From Sulfobacillus acidophilus (GTDB lineage Bacteria > Bacillota > Sulfobacillia > Sulfobacillales > Sulfobacillaceae), in NCBI GenBank assembly GCA_003023745.1, contig PXYV01000002.1:62001-126000 (forward strand): a DNA stretch of 64,000 nucleotides, read 5' to 3'. The translations under genes and the position numbers were made by a program. Of this stretch, positions 18,434 through 27,172 are shown piece by piece. The notes under the pieces are model-generated. The model saw nothing but the letters and a program-made list of their open reading frames with translations. It had not been told where the DNA came from and searched no databases. Position 1 is the first letter of the stretch; each line of letters starts with the position of its first letter.

Positions 18434-20233
18434 TCATTGCTGCCTAATCCGTGGATGCCTCCAGTAAAATGTACGACCTTGGTGTCCAGAGGGAGGGCCG
18501 AGCGAGGCTGTCAGCCATTGTTTCATGACCCGTTCGTGCGCCATGGGGGTCAGGACGACCAGACTTGTGTCGGTTTGGGCTAAAAACTGTTGAAAAATTC
18601 GACGGGGATGCCTAAGATGGCGGCTGAAGTTCAAGGTAAGGGTTGAGCGCGGACCGTAAAGTTGTATGGAAGCCCAGTCCCAAACCAGCAAAAGGTCATG
18701 TTTTAACACCGCGTTGTTTGGACTCAGGTATCCTTCAGCCAGACGGTATCCGAAGTGGTTTTCAATTTGCGTATACAACACGTTATTGTCAGGGTTGTAG
18801 GAGACATCGTAGGGGAATACTAACAGCACTTCACGGGCCGTGATATGGTGTTGTTGCACCTGTTGTGAAATCCAGCGGTTGGCATGAAGCGGCTCGACAG
18901 GGAAGCTCTTGGGCCACCAACTGAGGAGAACCGCACCTGCCCAGGCGATACCAACAACCTTCCAGGCGTTTCGGGAGATTTGTGCCATATAGGTTGCCAC
19001 GAGAAGTCCCAGTCCCCAAAACACACCCCACATGAAGCGATCGAAGATGATGTCGCGCAAGATCGGGACAATGCTAAGTACGATGCCGGGCAGGGGAATG
19101 CCGGTATCCAGACGGTTCGATAGCATAAGAAAATCGCCCAGGGATAGAACGAGTAACCAGGCCGTCCAAATTAAGAGTCCCCGTTGTACACCATCTCGTT
19201 TGGAACGGGTGCGCCACATCAAGAGAACAAAGCCGAATAAAAAGACGATGCCTAAATATCCGTCTTGTTCCATGACGTTGCCCGTCAGGTGAATACGTCC
19301 GAGATAGGTCAACCAGGTGTGCACTGGGATGAATAAGTTGGCGAGATTGATTTGATAAGTGTCGATGGCCGAAAACGGATAAAAGGGCTGATCAGGTGTT
19401 ATGAGTTGCCAGGCAATGAGAGGCGCTAAGACGGTCAGCAGAACAGCCAGGCTCTTGGCATAAGCTAGGCAGATGCGGCGAACATCTGTCCAGGCGCGCT
19501 GGCCGTACAGGGCTTGGTGCACAAGGCCATAAAGGCCAAAGCCAATCATGAGTTGAGTCGTGACAAAATATTCTTGATTGGTGAGCCAAAGACACACCCC
19601 GAGGACTAAAACCCGAGCAGTCAGCCATGAAGTGGGCAACGGTTGTCGCACAAAATCGACGACAATAGCAAACAAGACGAAAGAAAAGCCGACCCACATC
19701 AAATCCGTATGCCCTAGTGCCTGATTGGTCCAATATGCGGCGCTTGACATTAACAGCGAGGCCAGCGCACTGGTCCAGCGGTGTCCGCTGATGTGCGCGT
19801 AGCTCCAGTACGCGCACACGGAACTGAACCACCAGCCGCCAAAGGTGGCAAGGTTATAGCTGGTGCTTAACGAAAGAATATGCCAGTTGACCAAAAGGCT
19901 GAGAGGAATAAAAATCAAGGGGACGCCTGTATCCCAAAAAATATTGTTGCCCCACGGGTAACTGACTAACCGCGTAAAGGCGAGCTGATGGCCATGGAGG
20001 ATAGCGTAACCCCACCAAGAGAGAAACCATAGATAGATCGAGGAGTCTCCCGCTAAGGCGATGGGGCGGTGAACCCAGATCCACCAACTGTGGTGCACCA
20101 TGGCGAAAATGATTAGCCCCTGTGCCAGGGTCACGGTCACAATCGGCAAGAACTGTACAAGTCGCTTAGAGATCGGTGTCAAGAGCTGTGACCGGTCGAG
20201 CAGCAGGCTTGTCTGAAAACTCTTGAGCGTCAT
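18434..20233 (-). CDS. Polytopic membrane protein, GT-C glycosyltransferase-like
   Basis: The 599-residue protein has 10 or more hydrophobic helices and an early acidic loop (GDSSIYLWFLSWWGYAILHG) in the position where GT-C glycosyltransferases keep catalytic acidic residues. A C-terminal soluble part of about 150 residues follows. This architecture matches lipid-linked-sugar membrane transferases. The start is ATG 20233, with GAGGTGG five bases upstream; a GTG at 20242 lies within that site. It stands alone between gene-free stretches. The donor and acceptor are unknown, and family membership rests on topology and the acidic loop only. Confidence 0.7.
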   Translation of the reverse strand: MTLKSFQTSLLLDRSQLLTPISKRLVQFLPIVTVTLAQGLIIFAMVHHSWWIWVHRPIALAGDSSIYLWFLSWWGYAILHGHQLAFTRLVSYPWGNNIFWDTGVPLIFIPLSLLVNWHILSLSTSYNLATFGGWWFSSVCAYWSYAHISGHRWTSALASLLMSSAAYWTNQALGHTDLMWVGFSFVLFAIVVDFVRQPLPTSWLTARVLVLGVCLWLTNQEYFVTTQLMIGFGLYGLVHQALYGQRAWTDVRRICLAYAKSLAVLLTVLAPLIAWQLITPDQPFYPFSAIDTYQINLANLFIPVHTWLTYLGRIHLTGNVMEQDGYLGIVFLFGFVLLMWRTRSKRDGVQRGLLIWTAWLLVLSLGDFLMLSNRLDTGIPLPGIVLSIVPILRDIIFDRFMWGVFWGLGLLVATYMAQISRNAWKVVGIAWAGAVLLSWWPKSFPVEPLHANRWISQQVQQHHITAREVLLVFPYDVSYNPDNNVLYTQIENHFGYRLAEGYLSPNNAVLKHDLLLVWDWASIQLYGPRSTLTLNFSRHLRHPRRIFQQFLAQTDTSLVVLTPMAHERVMKQWLTASLGPPSGHQGRTFYWRHPRIRQQ

Positions 20234-20478
20234 GCGTGCCACCTCGGACCGATTGTACCAAGAGGCGCACTTGACATAGACCTTTTACAGCGGATTTAAG
20301 GGGTAAATCCGCGTTAGCTGGCTTAAATCGGTGCGCAATTTGCTGCCACGCCTCTTACCTACGAATATGCGTGCGGTTGTCGTTTTTTGGTGCATGCGGA
20401 ATACCTGCCCGACACTTAGATTTTTGGATGGATGAAAGAAGTGCCTCTTGCACAGGTTAAATAATCGTAGAATACTAT

Positions 20479-20507
20479 AAATTGAACACGAGTCGTAAAA
20501 TTGAACA
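20479..20507 (+). promoter_or_regulatory. Direct repeat, candidate operator of the acyl-CoA operon
   Basis: AAATTGAACA occurs at 20479-20488 and again at 20498-20507, a period of 19 bases (about two helical turns), 16 bases before the crotonase start. A weak promoter-like pair (TTGCAC 20448-20453, AATACT 20471-20476, spacing 17) lies just upstream. The TetR-type regulator of the cluster is an obvious candidate ligand, although TetR sites are usually inverted repeats. Confidence 0.45.
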
Positions 20508-20522
20508 AAGGTCTGATTTAGG

Positions 20523-21284
20523 ATGGAGCCGGTTAGCTATGTTGTCACAGACGGAATTGCCGTCATTACGTTAAATCAGCCTGAGCGGCGCAACGCGTTG
20601 AGCGCCGCTATTCGAACCGGACTGCGGGAGCGATTTGAGCAGTTTAATGCCGATGGTGCGGCGCGCGTGGCGATTGTCACGGGGGCAGGAACGAAAGCTT
20701 TTTGCGCGGGAGCCGACTTGAAGGAAATGGCCGAGGAGTCGATTGGCCTGCCCGGCCGCGATTTCATGCCAATTTTGAACCGCAATATCTGGGTCGACAA
20801 GCCGGTGCTGGCTGCGGTCAACGGCGCGGCATTGGGCGGTGGATTTCTGTTGGCGATGATGTGTGATTTGGTGGTAACCGTCGAGCATGCCATGTTTGGC
20901 ATGCCGGAAACCAAATGGTCCCGTGGGGCACCCTGGTCCGTGCCCTTGAGTTGGATGATCCCTCAACGCATATGGATGGAAATGGCCTTGACCGGTGAAT
21001 CCATTGACGCGCATCGGGCGTACGCGATCGGCCTGGTCAATCGCATTTCAACGCCTGAGCACTTGATGGCCGACACCATCCAGCTTGCCGCAAAGATTCG
21101 CGACAATGCTCCGCTCACGGTGAACGCGACGCGACGGATGATTTATATGACCACCGAAATGGGACGAACGGCTGCGTGGGATGTGGCCGATGCGCTGTTT
21201 GAGCGGGTCTACAGCAGCGAGGATGCGATAGAAGGGCCCAGGGCATTTCGGGAACAGCGACTCCCGCAGTGGAAGGGGCGATAG
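20523..21284 (+). CDS. Crotonase-family protein (enoyl-CoA hydratase/isomerase)
   Basis: The 253-residue crotonase fold has the CoA-binding and oxyanion-hole segments TKAFCAGADLKEM and NGAALGGG. The residue that corresponds to the first catalytic Glu of enoyl-CoA hydratase is Leu here (GGGFLLAMMCD instead of GGGxELAMxCD), while the second Glu (FGMPET) is kept. Hydratase activity is therefore doubtful; isomerase, hydrolase or decarboxylase chemistry is possible. It is the first gene of the acyl-CoA cluster, two bases before the AtuA-like gene. The start ATG lies after a weak AGG site. The crotonase family is certain, the reaction is not. Confidence 0.85.
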   Translation: MEPVSYVVTDGIAVITLNQPERRNALSAAIRTGLRERFEQFNADGAARVAIVTGAGTKAFCAGADLKEMAEESIGLPGRDFMPILNRNIWVDKPVLAAVNGAALGGGFLLAMMCDLVVTVEHAMFGMPETKWSRGAPWSVPLSWMIPQRIWMEMALTGESIDAHRAYAIGLVNRISTPEHLMADTIQLAAKIRDNAPLTVNATRRMIYMTTEMGRTAAWDVADALFERVYSSEDAIEGPRAFREQRLPQWKGR

Positions 21285-21286
21285 GG

Positions 21287-22624
21287 ATGAAGGAGACGGT
21301 AAGGATAGGCTGGGGTTCCGCATATGCCGATGATAATCTGGACCCGGCAGAGGACTTAGCCCAATTTGGGCGCCTTGACGCGCTTTGTTTTGACGCGCTG
21401 GCCGAGCGTACCCTGGCCTTGGCGCAAATCCGGCGCCGCCACGATCCTCTCCAAGGTTACGATTTGCGGTTGGACGAGTTCGGCCGGCGCTTTTTGCCCT
21501 ACGCGGCGCAGGGCCTAAAGCTTGTCACGAACATGGGAGCAGCCAACCCGATGGCTGCGGCTCACCGTCTCTCACAGATCGCCCAGGAAATGGGACTTGG
21601 CACCGTACGCATTGCCGCGGTCACTGGAGACGACGTTACCGATGCCATTTTGGCGTTAGATCCGCTGTTAGACGAAAATGGCCGGGCGTTGTCGCAAATG
21701 CCAGGCAAACCCGTGTGTGCCAATGCCTATATTGGGGCCGAGCCCTTAGTGCAGGCCTTAAATCAGGGGGCTGATGTGGTCGTTGGGGGGCGGATCGCCG
21801 ATCCTTCCCTAGGGCTGGCAGTGCTGCGCCACGGTTTCGGGTGGTCCGACACCGATTGGAATCGTCTGGGCCAAGGCATCGTGGTTGGACATGTATTGGA
21901 GTGCGGCACGCACGTCACTGGGGGGAACTTTGCCGATCCCCCCTATCGTGTTGTTCCCCACCTTGACCGCCTGGGCATGCCGTTAGCGGAAGTGAAGGGC
22001 GATGGGTCAGCCATCATTGGCAAGCTTGACTCTTCGGGCGGCATGGTGACGACGGAAACGGTTAAGGCTCAACTTGTCTATGAGATTCACAACCCGGCCC
22101 AGTACTTCACACCGGATGTCACTGCTGATTTCTGTGGCGTGGAAGTGCTGCCGATTGGCCCGGATCGGGTAATGGTCGTGGGAGGCCGGGGCACCGCGCG
22201 TCCGCAAACGCTTAAGGTATTGGTCGGTATTGATGAGGGATGGCATGCAGAGGCAGAGATTTCGTTTGCCGGTCCAGGCGCCTATGAGCGGGCTCGGTTG
22301 AGTCAGCAGATCCTCTTGCAACGCGTCGAGCATTACGACCGCCAGGACGTCGCGGAGGTGCGTTGCGACTTAATTGGTATCAACGCCATCTTTGGTCCGG
22401 CAAGCCCTCAGCCTGCGAGTTTTCCTGAAGACGTGCGAGTGCGATTGGCGGCTCATACCTGGCACCAAGACACGGCCGAACGTTTGACGCGTGAGGTCGA
22501 GTGGCAATATTTTGGTCCCTCGGGCGGGGGAGGGGTACGCCGTCGGGTGACGCCACGGCTGGCCATGTACAGTACGCGTATCGATGCGCAGGCCGTACGG
22601 CCTCGCGTCGCGTTCATTGGTTAG
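21287..22624 (+). CDS. AtuA-like protein (DUF1446, acyclic terpene utilisation)
   Basis: This 445-residue member of the AtuA/DUF1446 family has characteristic segments IGWGSAYADDN at the N-terminus, KLVTNMGAANPMAA near residue 80 and GGRIADPSLGLAVL near residue 170. AtuA is required for citronellol/geraniol degradation in Pseudomonas, and relatives occur in many acyl-CoA operons; the reaction is not established. ATG 21287 is chosen because AAGGGG precedes it. The start 18 bases upstream overlaps the crotonase stop. It is followed by its usual small partner, which in other bacteria can be fused to it. Confidence 0.88.
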   Translation: MKETVRIGWGSAYADDNLDPAEDLAQFGRLDALCFDALAERTLALAQIRRRHDPLQGYDLRLDEFGRRFLPYAAQGLKLVTNMGAANPMAAAHRLSQIAQEMGLGTVRIAAVTGDDVTDAILALDPLLDENGRALSQMPGKPVCANAYIGAEPLVQALNQGADVVVGGRIADPSLGLAVLRHGFGWSDTDWNRLGQGIVVGHVLECGTHVTGGNFADPPYRVVPHLDRLGMPLAEVKGDGSAIIGKLDSSGGMVTTETVKAQLVYEIHNPAQYFTPDVTADFCGVEVLPIGPDRVMVVGGRGTARPQTLKVLVGIDEGWHAEAEISFAGPGAYERARLSQQILLQRVEHYDRQDVAEVRCDLIGINAIFGPASPQPASFPEDVRVRLAAHTWHQDTAERLTREVEWQYFGPSGGGGVRRRVTPRLAMYSTRIDAQAVRPRVAFIG

Positions 22625-22635
22625 GAGGTGCAGTC

Positions 22636-22992
22636 ATGCGTGTATCCTTGCGGGAAGTGGCTTACACGCGTTCGGGGGACAAAAGCGACACATCCAACGT
22701 GGGGGTGGTCCCATATCGTCCGGACGATTTGGCGTGGTTAGAGCGCGAATTGACGGTCGATCGGGTGCGCGAAGCGTTTTCGGGGCTCGTTGTAGGAGAT
22801 ATTCGCCGCTATGTTCTACCCGGCATTCACGCCTTGAACTTTGTCATGGAGCATGCCTTAGGCGGTGGCGTCTCACGCTCGCTCAATTTGGACGCGCATG
22901 GCAAGTCCTGGGGGAATCTGATGCTGTCGATGGAAGTCGAGGCGCCACAGGGCTGGTCGCCGGCTTGGCCGGAGGTGTCGGCCCATGACTGA
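22636..22992 (+). CDS. Small AtuA-associated protein (AtuA C-terminal-like domain)
   Basis: The 118-residue protein matches the domain found at the C-terminus of longer AtuA proteins. The sequence begins MRVSLREVAYTRSGDKSDTSNVGVV at the start, of which SGDKSDTSNVG is the recognisable motif, and ends with HALGGGVSRSLNLDAHGKS. TAGGAGGTG precedes ATG 22636 at ideal spacing. It overlaps the next gene by eight bases. It presumably forms a complex with the AtuA-like protein, giving the two halves of one ancestral polypeptide (inference). No catalytic residues can be assigned. Confidence 0.85.
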   Translation: MRVSLREVAYTRSGDKSDTSNVGVVPYRPDDLAWLERELTVDRVREAFSGLVVGDIRRYVLPGIHALNFVMEHALGGGVSRSLNLDAHGKSWGNLMLSMEVEAPQGWSPAWPEVSAHD

Positions 22993-25000
22993 GCCCATAC
23001 TTTGGACACCGTCGTCAGACCGCGTGGCTCAGAGTCATTTGAGTCGATTTTTAGGGTGGCTTCGTGGTCAAGGCCACCCGTTTGCCGACTACCAGGAATT
23101 GTGGGAGTGGTCGACCAGCGATCTGGAGAATTTCTGGGAAGCCGTCTGGCACTATTTTGCCTTACCGGATCGTGGCGACGGTCCGGTGTTGTCCTCTCTT
23201 AAGATGCCTGGCGCACGCTGGTTTGAGGGTGCGCGCGTGAATTATGCTGAACAATTACTGCCGCGATTTTCTTCCCAAGAGACGATGCTGGTGTCGATCA
23301 ACGAACGGGGTGGCCGACAAGAGTACTCGCGCGCAGATGTTGGGCGGGAAATAGGAGGGCTGCAGGCGCAAATGAGGCGTTGGGGGATTTCGTCAGGTGA
23401 CCGCGTCGCTGCCTACCTTCCCAACATTCCGCAAACGGCCATCGCCTTTATGGCGGCAGCGGGAATGGGCGCTATCTGGTCGGTCTCATCGCCCGATTTT
23501 GGGGTTGCGAGCGTGATTGACCGATTTCGGCAGCTTGAGCCGCGCCTATTGTTCGTGGTCGATGGCTACTGGTATAACGGCACCTGGTATGATCGCCGCA
23601 ATGAGTCAGCTCAGATTCGAGACGCCTTGCCTACTGTTGAGCATGTGATCACCGTCAGCAGCGAGATGGTTGCCTCGTCATGGATGAAGGAGGCGCTTTC
23701 GTGGGAGGAGGCCGTTCAGCAACCTTCCGATCCGATATTTTTACCACTGGATTTTTCCCATCCGCTCTGGGTTTTGTATTCGTCGGGAACCACTGGCCTT
23801 CCAAAACCCATCGTGCATGGTCACGGTGGGATGCTGCTGAGTCACTTAGTGAACATTTACTTTCACTTAGACGTGCATCCCGGCGATCGCTTCTTTTGGT
23901 TTTCCACGACTGGCTGGATGATGTGGAATGTGTCGATGAGTGCGCTCTTGGCCCGCGCTGCCGTTTATCTCTATGACGGTAGCCCGGCGGCCGCAGGCAT
24001 GAACACGTTGTGGGAAATGGCGAGTCGCGAGCGATTAACCGTGTTCGGGACCAGTGCGGCCTTTTTGCAGCAAAGTATGAAGGCCGAATTGCATCCGCGA
24101 CGGGACTTCGATTTGTCTGCCTTAACGACGATTGGGTCTACCGGATCGCCTTTATCGCCGGAAGCCTTCGAGTGGGTCTATCGCGATGTTAAACAAGATG
24201 TATGGCTAGCACCCGCGAGTGGGGGCACCGATATCTGCGGAGCCTTTGTGGGAGGCTGTCCCCTGCGGGAGGTGCGCTTGGGCGAAATGCAGTGCCGAGT
24301 TTTGGGGGCGCGGGTGGAGGCGTTCGATCCGCAAGGCCATTCCCTCGTCGATGCGGTGGGAGAACTGGTGGTGACGAAACCAATGCCCAACATGCCCCTT
24401 TATCTTCTGGGCGATGCGGATTTTTCCCGCTATCGGGAGAGCTATTTTGGGCCATATCCCGGGATATGGCGCCACGGCGACTGGATTCGCATTACGCCGA
24501 CGGGTGGGGCGGTAATTTACGGTCGTTCCGATTCGACCATTAATCGGTATGGTGTGCGCATGGGATCGAGCGACATCTATCGTGCGGTTGACACAGTACC
24601 GCAAGTGGACGACAGCTTGGTGGTCGACGTTGAGGCTCGGGGTGGTCAGTCGTTCATGCCGCTGTTTGTCAAGGTGAGGTCGGGAGAGGTGTGGGACGAG
24701 TCGTTGGAGACTGCGATTCGCACGGCCATTCGCACCCGCCTCAGTCCACGTCATGTGCCGGATGTCATTGTGAATGTGCCGGATATTCCCAAAACGTTGA
24801 GCGGGAAAAAACTGGAGGTGCCGATTAAGAAAATTCTGATGGGCGTACCAACTGCGCGAGCAGTAAATTTAGACGCGATGGCCAACCCCGAAAGTTTGGC
24901 GGCGTATCTCGACTATGCACGTCAGTGGCAAGACCGCCTTCGTCCTCAGAATAGCGTGTGGTTTGGGGACAACGATGAGAATGGGGGACATGGGCAATGA
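22985..25000 (+). CDS. aacS: Acetoacetyl-CoA synthetase
   Basis: The 671-residue ANL-superfamily ligase activates acetoacetate to acetoacetyl-CoA with ATP. The length, the N-terminal ACAS_N-like region (ENFWEAVWHYF), the P-loop LYSSGTTGLPKPIVHGHGG near residue 260 and the C-terminal Lys (KTLSGKKLEVP) fit this subfamily better than acetyl-CoA synthetase. It overlaps both neighbours (8 and 4 bases), so the operon is translationally coupled. In context it would recover acetoacetate released from a leucine- or terpene-type pathway. Propionyl or other beta-keto acid specificity is possible. Confidence 0.85.
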   Translation: MTEPILWTPSSDRVAQSHLSRFLGWLRGQGHPFADYQELWEWSTSDLENFWEAVWHYFALPDRGDGPVLSSLKMPGARWFEGARVNYAEQLLPRFSSQETMLVSINERGGRQEYSRADVGREIGGLQAQMRRWGISSGDRVAAYLPNIPQTAIAFMAAAGMGAIWSVSSPDFGVASVIDRFRQLEPRLLFVVDGYWYNGTWYDRRNESAQIRDALPTVEHVITVSSEMVASSWMKEALSWEEAVQQPSDPIFLPLDFSHPLWVLYSSGTTGLPKPIVHGHGGMLLSHLVNIYFHLDVHPGDRFFWFSTTGWMMWNVSMSALLARAAVYLYDGSPAAAGMNTLWEMASRERLTVFGTSAAFLQQSMKAELHPRRDFDLSALTTIGSTGSPLSPEAFEWVYRDVKQDVWLAPASGGTDICGAFVGGCPLREVRLGEMQCRVLGARVEAFDPQGHSLVDAVGELVVTKPMPNMPLYLLGDADFSRYRESYFGPYPGIWRHGDWIRITPTGGAVIYGRSDSTINRYGVRMGSSDIYRAVDTVPQVDDSLVVDVEARGGQSFMPLFVKVRSGEVWDESLETAIRTAIRTRLSPRHVPDVIVNVPDIPKTLSGKKLEVPIKKILMGVPTARAVNLDAMANPESLAAYLDYARQWQDRLRPQNSVWFGDNDENGGHGQ

Positions 25001-26535
25001 CACATGCGGAATTAAGCCAGGCGCTGTTTACACGGCTTAAACAAGCGCAACAGGGAGGCCCGCAGAAATATCACGACCGCCTTCATGAACAGGGAAAACT
25101 GGGGGTGCGCGAACGCATCGGGCGATTTTTGGATCCAGACAGTCCCTGGATGGAGGATGGTCTCTTAGCTCGCACCCTGGATGAGGGGCTGCCTGGTGAT
25201 GCGGTAGTCACAGGGGTCGGCATCATGCAGAACCGACCGGTGGCCATCATTGCTAATGATCCCACCGTGAAAGCGGGCGCTTGGGGACGGGTGACGGTGC
25301 AAAAAATTCTTCGCATGCAGGATTTGGCACTGAAAGCCAAAGTGCCGCTAGTCTATATGCAGGACTCCGCCGGAGCCCGGCTGGATGAACAATTTGATAT
25401 ATTTCTCGACCGGCGCCACGCCGGCAAGATCTTTTATAACCAGATTCAAATGTCCGGCGTTATTCCCCAAGTCTGCATTTTGTTTGGGCCTTCTCCGGCC
25501 GGGGCCGCCTATCTGCCGGCTTTTTGCGATTTAGTCATCATGGTAGATGGCCACAGTTCCAGTTTCATCGGTTCCCCACGGATGGCCGAGATGGCTACCG
25601 GCGAAAAGGTCTCCATGGAGGACTTAGGCGGAGCCCGCATGCATTGTATGCAGAGTGGGTTGGGTGACTTGCTGGCGGTCGCGGAAGAGGAGGCTATTGG
25701 TCTAGCTACTCAGTTTTTGACCTATCTTCCCAACAGTTGGGAAGAAGAGGCGCCTGTGGCCGCGAGTCGCCCACCCGCATCAGCCCTAACCGTGGAGGAG
25801 ATTGTGCCAGCCGAGCAGAACGTGCCTTACGATGTGCACGATCTGATCGCGGCACTGGTGGATGAGGCTTCCTTTATGGAGTTAAAACCGCTGTTTGCTC
25901 CAGAACTGGTCGTGGGGTTGGCCCGTCTAGACGGTCGAGTTTTGGGGGTGTTGGCCAATCAACCGAAAGTGAAAGGCGGCGTGTTGTTTTCGGACTCGGC
26001 TGACAAGGGAGCATGGTTTGTTCAGCTTTGTCACGCCTATGGCGTGCCGCTTTTATTTCTGCAAGATGTCTCCGGTTTTATGGTGGGATCGGCGGTGGAG
26101 CGCCAGGGGATCATTCGCCATGGCGCCAAAATGCTGTCTGCGGTCGCTTCGGTTACGGTGCCGCGCATTGCGGTTTTAGTCCGCAAAGCTTATGGGGCCG
26201 GGTATATGGCCATGTCAGGCGCTTCCTTTCAAACGGACATGGTTTTGGCGCTGCCGACCGCCAAAACGGCCATTATGGGTCCGGAAGCCGCGATTAATGC
26301 CGTTTACTTTAATAAGATTCAAGAGCTCCACGGCGATGAGCGGGCCGCCTTTATAACAGCCAAACGTGCTGAATACGAAAGTCGGCTCGATATTCTCAAT
26401 GGCGCCTCGGAGTTTTTCGTGGACGCTGTCATTCCGGGATCGTGCTTGCGCGAGGAACTCATCTTTCGCTTTGGGTTATTGCACAACACGCGGGAAGCGT
26501 ACATGCCGAAGCGGACGATGGTCATTCGGGGGTGA
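24997..26535 (+). CDS. Acyl-CoA carboxylase, carboxyltransferase (beta) subunit
   Basis: This 512-residue member of the biotin-dependent carboxylase transferase family has N- and C-terminal crotonase-like halves. VYMQDSAGARLDEQFDIF and the GPSPAGAAYLPAFCD segment form the acyl-CoA site of the N half, and GAGYMAMSGASFQTD that of the C half. The N half resembles methylcrotonyl/geranyl-CoA carboxylase beta chains, in line with the AtuA-like neighbours. It transfers carboxyl from carboxybiotin to the acyl-CoA. It starts inside the previous gene (ATGA overlap). No biotin carboxylase/BCCP alpha subunit gene lies in the window, so its partner must be elsewhere. Propionyl-CoA is an alternative substrate. 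Confidence 0.88.
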   Translation: MTHAELSQALFTRLKQAQQGGPQKYHDRLHEQGKLGVRERIGRFLDPDSPWMEDGLLARTLDEGLPGDAVVTGVGIMQNRPVAIIANDPTVKAGAWGRVTVQKILRMQDLALKAKVPLVYMQDSAGARLDEQFDIFLDRRHAGKIFYNQIQMSGVIPQVCILFGPSPAGAAYLPAFCDLVIMVDGHSSSFIGSPRMAEMATGEKVSMEDLGGARMHCMQSGLGDLLAVAEEEAIGLATQFLTYLPNSWEEEAPVAASRPPASALTVEEIVPAEQNVPYDVHDLIAALVDEASFMELKPLFAPELVVGLARLDGRVLGVLANQPKVKGGVLFSDSADKGAWFVQLCHAYGVPLLFLQDVSGFMVGSAVERQGIIRHGAKMLSAVASVTVPRIAVLVRKAYGAGYMAMSGASFQTDMVLALPTAKTAIMGPEAAINAVYFNKIQELHGDERAAFITAKRAEYESRLDILNGASEFFVDAVIPGSCLREELIFRFGLLHNTREAYMPKRTMVIRG

Positions 26536-26540
26536 TGGAC

Positions 26541-27170
26541 ATGAGTGAGACAGTAAGCCGCTTGGCGCAACGCAAGGCCAAGCGACGACAGGAGATATTG
26601 CAAGCGGCAGCCCAACTATTTTCGCAGCGCGGCTATGACGCAACGACGGCCGATGCCATAGCCGAGGTCGTCCATTTGACGAAATCGGCGCTGTACACGT
26701 ATGTCGGTAGCAAGGAAGAAATTGCGGTCTTGTTGCTAGAACAGGTGGTTGAACAGCTGTTGCATAACGCCCGCGAGATTGAAAGCGAGCCGGTTTCGCC
26801 GGTCGACAAGCTGTATCGCCTGATTGTGCGTCATGTAGAAGTCATCGGACATCACCCGGCATCGTCGCTGCTATTCTTGCATTCCGAACACATTTTGTCG
26901 GCGGCACAGTATCCTCGCCTATATGCACTTCGAGATCAATACGAAGCCTTGATCCGGCAGTGGATTGCTGAAGGGAAAGCGGCAGGGATATTTGATGTCC
27001 GTGACGTGCGTATTGCCGGGTGGCTCATGTTGGGGAGTTTAAACTGGGTCATTCGCTGGTTTTCACCGCAAGGAACCCTGTCAACCGAATCGATTGGACA
27101 TGAATATGCGCGAATTCTGCTGCGCGGACTGTCTTCAGAGAAAAAGGAGCAACAGCAAGAGGAGGCGTGA
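26541..27170 (+). CDS. TetR-family transcriptional regulator
   Basis: The protein is 209 residues long. The N-terminal HTH (RRQEILQAAAQLFSQRGYDA, then TTADAIAEVVHLTKSALYTYV) is a clear TetR DNA-binding domain. The C-terminal half resembles the FadR/LiuR-type TetR ligand-binding domain. It lies in the middle of the acyl-CoA operon and probably represses it until an acyl-CoA binds (inference). ATG 26541 is preferred since GGGGTG lies six bases upstream; ATG 26535, overlapping the previous stop codon, is an alternative. The candidate operator at 20479-20507 is the obvious site to test. Confidence 0.9.
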   Translation: MSETVSRLAQRKAKRRQEILQAAAQLFSQRGYDATTADAIAEVVHLTKSALYTYVGSKEEIAVLLLEQVVEQLLHNAREIESEPVSPVDKLYRLIVRHVEVIGHHPASSLLFLHSEHILSAAQYPRLYALRDQYEALIRQWIAEGKAAGIFDVRDVRIAGWLMLGSLNWVIRWFSPQGTLSTESIGHEYARILLRGLSSEKKEQQQEEA

Positions 27171-27172
27171 TC

